Part shown: piece after piece, positions 1 through 8,172 of the stretch
Numbering within the stretch: position 1 is the first letter of the stretch
Layout: every line of letters begins with the position of its first letter
DNA from: UBA6626 sp963579995
GTDB lineage: Bacteria; Planctomycetota; Phycisphaerae; Phycisphaerales; Phycisphaeraceae
Length of the DNA: 17,197 bases
Direction: 5' to 3'
Assembly: GCA_963579995.1 (NCBI GenBank)
Contig: CAUZIY010000056.1
Location: 1 to 17,197, forward strand
Notes under the pieces: model-generated
What the model was told of the DNA's origin: nothing
The model's input: the letters and a program-made list of their open reading frames with translations, nothing else
Databases searched by the model: none
Position numbers and translations under genes: made by a program

Positions 1-231
1 AACCTTTTTGGCAACGCCCAGGAACGACGACGTTTTCTAAAACAACTGGCGCTGAGAGTACCCTGCGAGGCCCATTTGTGGATGCTGTACCATTACCTGT
101 TCAAACTCGGCATCCTGGAAGGTCAACCTGGTCTTATCGCTTGCCGGATTCGATCCCACTATATCGCACAAGTCCGCGCCAAACTGCTTGAGTTGAATAT
201 GCAGGATAAACTCTGCCCCAAGGGGCGGTGA
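1..231 (+). CDS. Family 2 glycosyltransferase, C-terminal fragment (5' end outside window)
   Basis: The frame is open from base 1 to a TGA at 229-231 and gives 76 residues with no start, so the gene begins upstream. The fragment contains RRRFLKQLA, then YHYLFKLGILEG, then a tail ending in RAKLLEL. This matches the C-terminal end of bacterial GT-A family 2 glycosyltransferases of the WaaE/KdtX type, where a basic helix with RRRFLK, an aromatic helix and 'G-[FI]-L-[DE]-G' precede a terminal amphipathic helix. Such enzymes transfer a sugar from an NDP-sugar at the cytoplasmic face of the inner membrane. The catalytic domain is not in the window, so donor and acceptor are unknown. Its stop codon overlaps a possible GTG start at 228, but the next gene more likely starts at 318. 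Its place at the head of the sugar-enzyme run suggests co-transcription. Confidence 0.72.
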   Translation, partial: NLFGNAQERRRFLKQLALRVPCEAHLWMLYHYLFKLGILEGQPGLIACRIRSHYIAQVRAKLLELNMQDKLCPKGR

Positions 232-317
232 TTTGCCGCCGTGATGTTCCCACAGCCCTTGTAGCCACCAATGCGACACTCGCGAGCCCACGAAGAAAAC
301 GCAGTCATGGTTTTCAA

Positions 318-1706
318 ATGACCCCCAATCAGATTCAGCAACTACGCCAGGCTATCAATCCCCAGCGGATCGTGTGCGACAAAGATGAACTGGCTCGACA
401 TAGCCATGACTGTTCACCACTGGCCGCAATCCGCAGACGCCAGGGCAACCGGGCAACCCGCCCCGATATCATCGTACAGCCAGCAGACCCCCAGGATGTT
501 TCTGCAGTTCTCGCCTGGGCCAGCGACAACCAGGTTCCGGTCACCACATGGGGAGCTGGCTCGGCGGTTACCGGGGCGCCACTTGCCAGCCATGGCGGAA
601 TCTGCCTCGACCTGGCTAACCTGAACCAGACCCTAGAGATCAATCGCGAAAACCTTACGGCCCGGGTTGGTGCCGGCAAGCTTGGCGGTAAACTCGAAAT
701 GGAACTCAATGAACATGGCCTGACCTTGAATCACAGCCCACAATCGCTGGCCCAGTCCACTGTCGGCGGATGGCTGTCGACCCGGTCCAGTGGCCAGATG
801 TCCAGTCGATACGGAAGCATTGAGGACCTGTGCGTCTCATTCACAGTTGTGCTGCCATCAGGAAAGATCATTGGGATGCCCAGCACACCCAGGGCCGCGG
901 TGGGTCCGGACATGCGGCAACTGTTTATCGGTGCAGAAGGAATGCTGGGCGTGATCACCGATGTAACACTTAAGATGTTTCAAATACCCGAACACCGCGT
1001 GTTTGAATCATGCTGCTTTCCCAATCTCAATAAGGGACTATCCGCCCTGCAACATGTCATGCAATCAGGATTGCGCCCATTTTTACTTCGCTACTATGAC
1101 GCCGACGAAGCACCACACGCGATGGTGGATCCCCAGTTCAAACACCCGGTGTTGTTTCTCGGTTGCGAGGGACCTGAGCATGTGACCAAAGCGGAATTGG
1201 CAGCCGCAATTGACATCTGTCGCCATCATGAAGGGGAAACGATGGGGGGCCGGGCAGTTGAATCATGGATGAAACGGCGTTTTGACTTCTCAGGTATACA
1301 ACGAATCATCGATAAACCTGGGGGCGTGGCAGAAACGATTGAAGTCTGCCATTACTGGGATGGTATCCGCAACACCTATGATTCAATGAGGGGCGGGTTA
1401 AAACCACTGGCAGACCAGGTGGTCGGACATTTTTCGCATGCCTATCCCCAGGGGGTCTCGTTGTATTTCATCCTTTCCGGTTGCGCAGCAGATGACGCTT
1501 CGGCGGAAAAGAAACTTCTAAACATATGGCGTGTAGCCATGGAAACGTGTATTCAAACCGGCGCAGCGATTTCACATCATCACGGTGTTGGTTTGTTGCG
1601 GCGCCAACCGGCACGGACCTATCTTGGTGAGGCAATAAGTGTTCTTGAAGGCATCAAGCAGGCATTAGATCCCACCGGCATCATGAACCCCGGGAAACTG
1701 ATCTAA
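318..1706 (+). CDS. FAD-linked oxidase, alkyl-DHAP synthase-like
   Basis: A 462-residue flavoprotein of the VAO/PCMH type. Residues about 45-185 form the FAD-binding domain with WGAGSAVTGAP (78-88) and STVGGWLSTRSSG (147-159), followed by YGSIEDL. Residues about 200-460 form the cap and C-terminal domain with GPDMRQLFIGAEGMLGVIT and DPTGIMNPGKL at the end. The HHHGVG motif at 420-425, and the STVGGWxSTRxSG plus YGxIEDL pairing, resemble eukaryotic alkyldihydroxyacetonephosphate synthase more than glycolate oxidase GlcD. That enzyme uses FAD and the His triplet to swap an acyl for an alkyl group on acyl-DHAP. Whether this protein does so, or oxidises a sugar or hydroxy acid, is open. I chose ATG 318 because the 30 residues added by GTG 228 resemble nothing in the family; the ribosome site before 318 is weak. 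The next gene follows after 22 bp. Confidence 0.85.
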   Translation: MTPNQIQQLRQAINPQRIVCDKDELARHSHDCSPLAAIRRRQGNRATRPDIIVQPADPQDVSAVLAWASDNQVPVTTWGAGSAVTGAPLASHGGICLDLANLNQTLEINRENLTARVGAGKLGGKLEMELNEHGLTLNHSPQSLAQSTVGGWLSTRSSGQMSSRYGSIEDLCVSFTVVLPSGKIIGMPSTPRAAVGPDMRQLFIGAEGMLGVITDVTLKMFQIPEHRVFESCCFPNLNKGLSALQHVMQSGLRPFLLRYYDADEAPHAMVDPQFKHPVLFLGCEGPEHVTKAELAAAIDICRHHEGETMGGRAVESWMKRRFDFSGIQRIIDKPGGVAETIEVCHYWDGIRNTYDSMRGGLKPLADQVVGHFSHAYPQGVSLYFILSGCAADDASAEKKLLNIWRVAMETCIQTGAAISHHHGVGLLRRQPARTYLGEAISVLEGIKQALDPTGIMNPGKLI

Positions 1707-1728
1707 CCCACAACGTGGAGATGTAAGC

Positions 1729-2349
1729 ATGGATCTCGACCAGATTGCCGCGGAAATGACCGAAGTCAGCGATAAACTTGTGCTGGCCGGACTGGTTCAC
1801 CTTCTGGGAGGCAACTTCTCGGTCCGCCATGGAAATCAACTGGCAATTACCGGCCACAGGTCCGCCAAGAAAGCGCTTACACGCCATGACCTTCATGTTG
1901 GTGAGGTAGATCTTGATGATCAAATAGCCGGAGCATCGGCCACCCTTCATATGCACCGGGCGATCTATCGCAAGACCGATGCGAAGGCGGTCATTCATGC
2001 TCATCCCTATTACGTAACGCTGATCTCGTATTACACCGATGTCGTGCGGCCGATTGATGAAAATAACATTTACTACCTCGGCAAGGAAGTCTTCTGCATC
2101 CGCGCCGAGGGTTATATGATGTGGGATCGCCTGGCTGAACAAATGGCCGATCTATTGGCCAAGAGTCCCGCTGCCATTCTCAAGTGGCATGGCTCATTCA
2201 CTATTGGAGACTCGTTGTCGGACGCATTCAACAACACGCAGGCCCTGGAGATTGCCTCACGTCTGATTATTGACACTCAACGGTTTAAATCCGTACTGGG
2301 CGAACCTGAACTGCCGGATTATGCCCCCGGGCCGACCATTCAAATATAG
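1729..2349 (+). CDS. Class II aldolase/adducin family protein
   Basis: A 206-residue protein, the usual length for this family. It has GGNFSVR (27-33) and TGHRSAKKAL (41-50), which correspond to the phosphate-binding loops, and HAHP with zinc ligands H90 and H92. The third ligand is H154 in KWHGSFTIG. The wording (HRAIY..TDAKAVIHAHPYYV) is closest to the archaeal-type fuculose-1-phosphate aldolase group. These enzymes cleave or join ketose-1-phosphates to give DHAP and an aldehyde. The residue four before H76, a Glu (E73) in FucA and an Asp in AraD that is catalytic and/or a ligand, is Thr (T72) here, so ordinary aldolase chemistry is not assured. A GGAG at about 1716 gives a good ribosome site. 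It sits between an oxidase and an FGGY kinase, which suggests ketose-phosphate metabolism. Confidence 0.88.
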   Translation: MDLDQIAAEMTEVSDKLVLAGLVHLLGGNFSVRHGNQLAITGHRSAKKALTRHDLHVGEVDLDDQIAGASATLHMHRAIYRKTDAKAVIHAHPYYVTLISYYTDVVRPIDENNIYYLGKEVFCIRAEGYMMWDRLAEQMADLLAKSPAAILKWHGSFTIGDSLSDAFNNTQALEIASRLIIDTQRFKSVLGEPELPDYAPGPTIQI

Positions 2350-2357
2350 GCTCACCG

Positions 2358-3758
2358 ATGCACGCGAACCCAGATGCAAGTGCCACCGCTGTTCTTGATG
2401 TTGGCAAGACCCACGTAAAACTGCTAGTGGTCAGCAGATCCGGATCCATCCTGGATGAATCCCAACTGGACAATGAGCCAAAATCCGGGCCGCCGTACCA
2501 GCACATCGATACCGAACGTATCTGGAACTGGATCCAACAAACCATCGCGGTGATGGCCAGGCAGTATCAAATCAATAGCGTGGTTGCGACCACTCATGGT
2601 GCTGCAGCCGCACTGGTTGATGACGACGAACTTGTATTACCCATTCTTGATTACGAAACAACCATCCCGTCAGATACAGAATTCGAGGCGATAATCCCAC
2701 CGTTCAATGAGACCCAATCGCCCGATTTCCCTGATGGACTCAACTTGGGGCGCCAGCTTTTCTGGCTACAGAAGAACCATCCCAGCCAGTTTGCTCGCGC
2801 CCGGTACATCCTGACCTATCCTCAGTATTGGGCATGGCGCCTTTGTGGCGTGCCAGCAAGTGAAGTCACATCCCTGGGCTGTCATACGCATCTATGGAAT
2901 CCCGGCCAGCAATGTTTCTCAACGTTGGTCCAAACGATGGGCTGGAAGGACAAGTTTCCACCCGTGCATCATGCCGCCGAAGCGCTGGGCACAATCAAAC
3001 CACAACTGGCCGAGGCTTTTAATTTACCGCTCAGCTGTCGTATTCATTGCGGCATCCATGACAGTAATGGTGCCTACTGCCTGTACCTGCGTGGTCATCA
3101 ACGCTCATTCAGCCTGATTTCCACCGGCACATGGATCATCATGATGAGCCCCCGGCTTGCTCTTGATCAACTCGAGCCGAACAATGACACACTTGCTTTG
3201 GTCAACATCCTGGGCCAACCGCTTCCCACCGCCCGGCTGATGGGTGGACGTGAATTCGAGATCCTTACCTCCAAATGCAATGGGCAACGCGAATTTGGTG
3301 AAAATGACCTGGCAAGTATCGTCGAACAGGATGCTTTCTTGTTGCCGACATTCGCCACCGGCGGCCCATTTACTGATCGAAAGGGACTGGCCCTGGGCCC
3401 AAACGTCCATCGCCCCGGTCAAATTCTTGCCCGTGCAACCCTGTATGTGGCAATGATGACGATGAACAGTACGGAACTGCTTGAAACGGACGGCGATCTG
3501 ATTATCGATGGTGGTTTTGCTCATAATCTCTGGTATTGCAGATTACTGGCCGCACTGAGACCACATGGTCGCTGCTACCTGAATCACCAGGCCCAGGGGA
3601 CTGCAATTGGTACAGGCATGCTGCCTTACTGGGATAGCCATGACATCCATTGGCCATTGGATCTGACACCGGTCCAAGCCCCGAAGATCTGGGGGTTGGA
3701 TAAATACGTGCAAAAATGGCGAAATCTTCTAGAAAACCCGCCGCTTTCAACCGCGTAA
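2358..3758 (+). CDS. FGGY-family carbohydrate kinase
   Basis: A 466-residue kinase with two actin-like ATPase domains. The N-terminal phosphate loop is DVGKTHVK (14-21). The likely catalytic base is D235 in GIHDSNGA (232-239). The nucleotide site includes STGTW (255-259) and IIDGGFAHN (382-390). The family phosphorylates a hydroxyl of a free sugar or polyol, most often a ketose such as rhamnulose, xylulose or fuculose. It starts 8 bp after the class II aldolase, the same pairing as in fucose and rhamnose catabolism (kinase makes the ketose-1-phosphate, aldolase splits it). Here the neighbours are nucleotide-sugar and glycosyltransferase genes, not transporters or a regulator, so a biosynthetic role is equally likely. 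The substrate cannot be read from the sequence. Confidence 0.88.
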   Translation: MHANPDASATAVLDVGKTHVKLLVVSRSGSILDESQLDNEPKSGPPYQHIDTERIWNWIQQTIAVMARQYQINSVVATTHGAAAALVDDDELVLPILDYETTIPSDTEFEAIIPPFNETQSPDFPDGLNLGRQLFWLQKNHPSQFARARYILTYPQYWAWRLCGVPASEVTSLGCHTHLWNPGQQCFSTLVQTMGWKDKFPPVHHAAEALGTIKPQLAEAFNLPLSCRIHCGIHDSNGAYCLYLRGHQRSFSLISTGTWIIMMSPRLALDQLEPNNDTLALVNILGQPLPTARLMGGREFEILTSKCNGQREFGENDLASIVEQDAFLLPTFATGGPFTDRKGLALGPNVHRPGQILARATLYVAMMTMNSTELLETDGDLIIDGGFAHNLWYCRLLAALRPHGRCYLNHQAQGTAIGTGMLPYWDSHDIHWPLDLTPVQAPKIWGLDKYVQKWRNLLENPPLSTA

Positions 3759-3774
3759 ATAAACCCAGGATCAT

Positions 3775-4614
3775 ATGACAAGCACTCACCCCGCCAGGAC
3801 ATCACGAAAAACCGAGAAGGTCGTGGTACTTGCACGTGGGCTAGGGACAAGAATGCGACAGTCCGATCAGACAGGCAACCTGGCCAGCCGGGAGCAGGCC
3901 GTGGTCAGAACTGGAGTTAAGGCACTGATCCCACTTGACAGGCCCTTCCTTGATTACGTCCTGAGTAATGTTGCCGCCGCCGGTTATCGCAAGGTCTGCC
4001 TGGTCATTGGACCTGAACATGATGCATTACGAGACTACTACGGCCGACAAGTCGTCACGGATCTGCTTCATATTGAATTCGCCATTCAACATAAACCCAG
4101 GGGAACGGCCGATGCCGTTGCCTCGGCTCAATCGTTTGTTGGTTCCGATACTTTCCTGGCAATCAATTCAGACAACTACTATCCGGTTGATGCACTGGAC
4201 AAGTTGCGTCAGCTAAATGGGGCGGGGCTCACGGCATTTGACCGTGAACACCTAGTTGACGGCAGCAATATCCCCACCGCGCGAATTGCCGCATTTGCAT
4301 CTGTTGTCATCGGGCCGGATGAAAATCTCCAGCGTATTGTCGAAAAACCGCAAGGTTCACAGATCTTCGAATCAAGCCCATGGGTCAGTATGAACCTATG
4401 GTCCTTTACACCGGATATTTTTACCGCCTGCGCCAATATAACCCCGTCCCCACGTGATGAATTGGAGATAACCGATGCGGTGCAATACGCCATCGATCAC
4501 CTGGGAATCCAATTTCGCGTCCTAAAAAGCAGATCCCCCGTACTCGACCTGTCCTATCCAGATGATATCCCAGTCGTCAAAGCACGCCTTGCTGGGGCAA
4601 AGGTACAGTTGTGA
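3775..4614 (+). CDS. Sugar-1-phosphate nucleotidyltransferase
   Basis: A 279-residue NTP_transferase-fold enzyme that would join a sugar-1-phosphate to an NTP, releasing pyrophosphate. The nucleotide-binding signature is LARGLGTRM (19-27), in which Arg replaces the more common Gly/Ala at position 21. Other sites are KALIPL with the conserved Lys K49, PRGTADAV (108-115), the metal-binding D133 in NSDNYYP, and EKP (190-192). There is no left-handed beta-helix acyltransferase domain, so it is a stand-alone pyrophosphorylase of the RmlA/HddC size class. AGGA at about 3767 precedes ATG 3775. The last four bases overlap the GTG start of the GHMP kinase gene (GTGA). This order, pyrophosphorylase then GHMP kinase, is the same as the domain order in the fused Fkp fucokinase/GDP-fucose pyrophosphorylase. 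The base and sugar used are unknown. Confidence 0.87.
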   Translation: MTSTHPARTSRKTEKVVVLARGLGTRMRQSDQTGNLASREQAVVRTGVKALIPLDRPFLDYVLSNVAAAGYRKVCLVIGPEHDALRDYYGRQVVTDLLHIEFAIQHKPRGTADAVASAQSFVGSDTFLAINSDNYYPVDALDKLRQLNGAGLTAFDREHLVDGSNIPTARIAAFASVVIGPDENLQRIVEKPQGSQIFESSPWVSMNLWSFTPDIFTACANITPSPRDELEITDAVQYAIDHLGIQFRVLKSRSPVLDLSYPDDIPVVKARLAGAKVQL

Positions 4615-5996
4615 CTAAACCGGGTTTTCGTAATGGACTGACCGAACACTTTGTCCGCCTTGGGATGAGTGCTGAGTGTGCAGTGAAGAAAGCTGACCTT
4701 TTTGAGACTGCTAGTTCCGACCTGCCACCGGAAGACGCACCTTTCGATGGCAGACTGCCCAACAAGCTATTTGTGCCTGGTCGACTCGAATTTCTTGGCA
4801 AGCATACGGACTACGCCGGCGGGCAAACCATTATCTGCACTATTGAACGGGGAATCTGCGCTGTGGCCAGGGCTCGTGATGACAAGTTGATCCGCCTTGT
4901 CGATGCAGGCAGTGGGCAGATGTCGCAATTTGAGATCGATCCAAACCTGGCATCCAAACAGGACCATTGGTCAAACTATCCCATGACGGTTGCACGACGC
5001 TTAGCGCGTAATTTCGGCGAAGAATTAAAGGGGGCGGATATCAGCTTTGCCAGTGATTTACCTCCGGCAGCGGGCATGAGCAGTTCAAGTGCCCTGATCA
5101 TCTTGATCTACCTGGTCCTGGCCAAGGTCAACCAGTTGCACACCCATCCCCGATATATCCAGGAGATTGATGGCGATGAGGATCTTGCCAGCTACCTTGC
5201 GACCATTGAAAACGGACGAAGCTTTGGCACCCTGCAGGGTGACCACGGTGTAGGAACTTTCGGTGGCAGCGAAGATCATACCGCCATTTTGTGCGCTCAA
5301 TCAGGTCATTTAAGCCGCTACTCCTTCTGCCCCGTGCAATTACATCAGACCATCAATCTGCCGGAACAACTTGTCTTTGTGATTGCCTCCAGTGGTATCC
5401 ATGCACAAAAAACCGGCGCTGTTCGAGATCGCTACAACCATGCTTCAGACCTGGCCAGCCAGATCGTCGATCTTTGGAAAACGCCGGGAAGCCAGGACAG
5501 CCCCACCCTTGGTGGCCTGGTTGCCACGCGTGGTGCAAAAGCCATTCGTGACCGATTAATCCAAACAAGCCCCCAAACCACCGGCAACCAATCGCTACTT
5601 GATCGATTTGACCAGTTCGTGGCTGAGAACAATGAGATTATTCCGAAGGTAGCTCAGTTGTTGGCCCGGGGGGAGCTGGATGGCATCGGAGCATTGGTTG
5701 ACCGATCACAGCAGTTGGCAGATGAATTACTGGGTAACCAAATCCCACAGACCACCTGGCTGGCCCGGGCCGCTCGGCAATTCGGAGCCATTGCCGCCTC
5801 GGCCTTTGGTGCAGGATTTGGTGGTAGTGTCTGGGCACTTATGGATCAAACGAAAGCACCACGCTTCTGCCAAAAATGGCTCGAGGCATACACGCGACAA
5901 TGGCCCGTACAATCATTGACCTCCTGCTTCTTCCTGACACGCCCGGGAATCGCGGCCCATTGGCTTGAAAACCCCATTGAAACCGAGCAACTTTGA
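4611..5996 (+). CDS. Galactokinase-like GHMP sugar kinase
   Basis: A 461-residue GHMP kinase starting with GTG inside the stop of the previous gene, so translation is probably coupled. Motif 1 is PGRLEFLGKHTDY (56-68), motif 2, the ATP-binding loop, is LPPAAGMSSSSA (150-161), and motif 3 is GAGFGGS (400-406). The likely catalytic base is D222 in GGSEDH. Galactokinases have GRxNxIGEHTDY in motif 1; here Glu replaces Asn at 60 and Lys replaces Glu at 64, and the latter position contacts the sugar in GalK. An N-terminal extension of about 30 residues precedes motif 1. The product is most likely a sugar-1-phosphate made from a free sugar and passed to the nucleotidyltransferase, but the motif changes argue against plain galactose. 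A kinase for arabinose, fucose or a heptose is possible. Confidence 0.88.
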   Translation: MTKPGFRNGLTEHFVRLGMSAECAVKKADLFETASSDLPPEDAPFDGRLPNKLFVPGRLEFLGKHTDYAGGQTIICTIERGICAVARARDDKLIRLVDAGSGQMSQFEIDPNLASKQDHWSNYPMTVARRLARNFGEELKGADISFASDLPPAAGMSSSSALIILIYLVLAKVNQLHTHPRYIQEIDGDEDLASYLATIENGRSFGTLQGDHGVGTFGGSEDHTAILCAQSGHLSRYSFCPVQLHQTINLPEQLVFVIASSGIHAQKTGAVRDRYNHASDLASQIVDLWKTPGSQDSPTLGGLVATRGAKAIRDRLIQTSPQTTGNQSLLDRFDQFVAENNEIIPKVAQLLARGELDGIGALVDRSQQLADELLGNQIPQTTWLARAARQFGAIAASAFGAGFGGSVWALMDQTKAPRFCQKWLEAYTRQWPVQSLTSCFFLTRPGIAAHWLENPIETEQL

Positions 5997-6321
5997 TATT
6001 CTCTGCTCGCCAGGAAAGGTCCTTCAGGAAATGGACCGGTACCAGGGGTTGGGAAATGACCATTTGGGGATCTGGTGTATGCCAACAGGCCTGTTATTGG
6101 ACCTTTCGCGTACTCGGGAGTCGGCACCAAAGGCACCGATTCGTCACCGGAACATGAATAAGCCGATCCGGTTTTAATGATCCCATATAGGGAACTACGC
6201 ACATTGAACTGGGTGATAGTGGACCTTTGATCAACCGGTGCCGATACGGTCAATGGCTATTGCGCAGTCAGTTCCCTCTGGAAGGGTCCGAGAATCACTT
6301 GTTATCAAAGATAAATACGTC
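5997..6321 (+). other. 325-bp gap before the carbamoyltransferase gene; no gene found
   Basis: No convincing coding frame lies here. A GTG at 6238 is in frame with the carbamoyltransferase but adds 28 residues unlike the family. The only structures I see are weak: an ACCGGA/TCCGGT inverted repeat with a 15-base loop at about 6137-6175, followed by TTTTAA, which could be a poor terminator for the upstream operon, and a 9-base repeat TGGACCTTT at about 6098 and 6219. I found no clear -35/-10 pair. The region probably carries the end of one transcript and the start of the next. Confidence 0.4.
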
Positions 6322-8154
6322 ATGACCTGTATTCTTGGCATTTCAGCTTTCTATCACGATTCGGCTGCAGCCTTGATCGTTGACGGAAAAGTGGTTGCGG
6401 CAGCGCAGGAGGAACGTTTCACACGAAAAAAACATGATTATCGTTTTCCCACCAATGCCATTGACTATTGCCTGGCAGAATCGGGGCTGAGTCCCGAACA
6501 ACTGGACTACGTTGGATTTTATGATAAGCCTTTTCTTAAATTTGAACGCCTAGTCGAAACATATCTTGCCTATGCACCACAGGGATTCGCTTCCTTCGCC
6601 AAGGCGATGCCCTTATGGATGCAGGAAAAACTTCATCTTCCCCGGGTAATAGGCAAAGGCCTTCGGGGTGCATATCGTAAGAGGATCGTCTTTACCGAGC
6701 ACCATGATTCCCATGCCGCCAGTGCCTTTTTCCCCTCACCATTCAAACAAGCGGCAATCCTGACGCTCGACGGTGTGGGGGAGTGGGCAACGAGCACGAT
6801 CGGATATGGCCGGGACAACAAAATCAAACTCGTTAAGCAGATGAACTTTCCACATTCATTGGGCCTGTTGTATTCAGCATTTACCTACTTCTGTGGATTT
6901 CGTGTGAATTCCGGTGAATACAAGCTGATGGGTCTTGCACCCTATGGCCAACCAAAATATGAAGACCTGATCCAGGAACGGTTGATCGATCTGAAAGAGG
7001 ACGGCTCGTTTCGCCTGGACATGAGTTATTTCAATTACTGCCAGGGCTTGACGATGACCTCAACCAAGTTCAACCAGTTGTTTGGCGGTAAACCACGTAA
7101 ACCCGAATCACCGCTAACCGAACGCGAGATGGACCTGGCGGCGTCAATCCAGAAGGTCACTGAACAAATCATGTTGCAATGTGCCGTGCATGCCCACCAG
7201 GTCACGGGTTTTGAAAATCTTTGCCTGGCTGGTGGTGTAGCGCTGAATTGTGTCGGTAACGGCAGATTGCTGCGCGAAGGGCCGTTCGACAATATCTGGA
7301 TTCAGCCGGCAGCGGGTGATGCGGGAGGAGCCTTGGGCGTAGCCATGTTCATCTGGCACCAATTGTTAAACAACGAACGCGTGACCGAACAGCCCGATGC
7401 CCAGTCCGGTTCATTTCTAGGACCAGGATATACCAATGAACAGATCAGGGACTACCTTGATGGTATTGGGGCAACGTATGATTTCATCGAGGACGAGCAG
7501 GCCCTTTGCAAATGCGTGGCCGATGAACTGGCCAATGAACAGGTCATCGGCTGGCTGCAGGGGCGCATGGAGTTCGGGCCCCGGGCATTGGGAGGTCGTA
7601 GCATTCTTGGAGATGCCCGAAGTCGCCAGATGCAATCAACCATGAACTTGAAAATCAAGTTTCGCGAATCGTTCCGCCCATTTGCCCCGTCCGTCCTGCG
7701 TAATCGTGTTGATGAATTGTTCAACACCAGGCCAAATGAAGATAGCCCTTACATGCTTCTCGTTGCTGATATCAATAAAAACATCCAGCTAGCGGTGGAA
7801 GATGACCAGGCCCAGGGGCTGGACAAGCTGAAGGGGATACGATCAACCATCCCCGCCATTACCCACGTTGACCATTCAGCCCGCATCCAAACGGTTGACC
7901 CGCATCGTCATGGTCGATACCACAAGCTATTGCAGGCCTTCGAGGAAAAGACCGGCAGTCCTGTCATTATCAATACCAGTTTCAACGTCCGCGGCGAGCC
8001 AATCGTCTGCTCACCTGAACATGCTTATCGCTGTTTCATGGCAACCAACATGGATATCCTCGTGCTCGAGAATTTCGTTCTCCGCAAGCAAGACCAATCC
8101 AACGCCACTGAACATGAGATCGATCAATACCTGGCCGAGTTTCAACTGGATTAA
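6322..8154 (+). CDS. Carbamoyltransferase (NodU/TobZ/CmcH family)
   Basis: A 610-residue enzyme with the two-domain layout of the family. The N-terminal Kae1-like domain begins with ILGISAFYHDSAAAL and holds the metal site HHDSHAASAF (127-136), LAGGVALNC (312-320) and AGDAGGALG (341-349). The C-terminal YrdC-like domain begins near 400 and contains GRMEFGPRALGGRSIL (414-429), and later INTSFNVRGEP. Family members convert carbamoyl phosphate and ATP to carbamoyl-adenylate and move the carbamoyl group to a sugar hydroxyl. I chose ATG 6322 because family proteins start at this point; no strong ribosome site precedes it. SxtJ-like and DUF5989 genes follow, the usual companions in exopolysaccharide loci, so the target is probably a glycan or its lipid-linked precursor. 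Confidence 0.93.
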   Translation: MTCILGISAFYHDSAAALIVDGKVVAAAQEERFTRKKHDYRFPTNAIDYCLAESGLSPEQLDYVGFYDKPFLKFERLVETYLAYAPQGFASFAKAMPLWMQEKLHLPRVIGKGLRGAYRKRIVFTEHHDSHAASAFFPSPFKQAAILTLDGVGEWATSTIGYGRDNKIKLVKQMNFPHSLGLLYSAFTYFCGFRVNSGEYKLMGLAPYGQPKYEDLIQERLIDLKEDGSFRLDMSYFNYCQGLTMTSTKFNQLFGGKPRKPESPLTEREMDLAASIQKVTEQIMLQCAVHAHQVTGFENLCLAGGVALNCVGNGRLLREGPFDNIWIQPAAGDAGGALGVAMFIWHQLLNNERVTEQPDAQSGSFLGPGYTNEQIRDYLDGIGATYDFIEDEQALCKCVADELANEQVIGWLQGRMEFGPRALGGRSILGDARSRQMQSTMNLKIKFRESFRPFAPSVLRNRVDELFNTRPNEDSPYMLLVADINKNIQLAVEDDQAQGLDKLKGIRSTIPAITHVDHSARIQTVDPHRHGRYHKLLQAFEEKTGSPVIINTSFNVRGEPIVCSPEHAYRCFMATNMDILVLENFVLRKQDQSNATEHEIDQYLAEFQLD

Positions 8155-8172
8155 TACGGCATCACCGTGATC

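Noticed and set aside
228..317. GTG start at 228 for the FAD oxidase, overlapping the glycosyltransferase stop
   Set aside because: The 30 added residues resemble nothing in the family; the protein fits well from Met at 318, though the overlap keeps a small doubt.
1681..2142. 153-codon - strand frame
   Set aside because: It lies opposite the class II aldolase, whose zinc motifs show it is the coding strand.
6238..6321. GTG start at 6238 for the carbamoyltransferase
   Set aside because: It adds 28 residues before the ILGISAFYHDS start that family members begin with.
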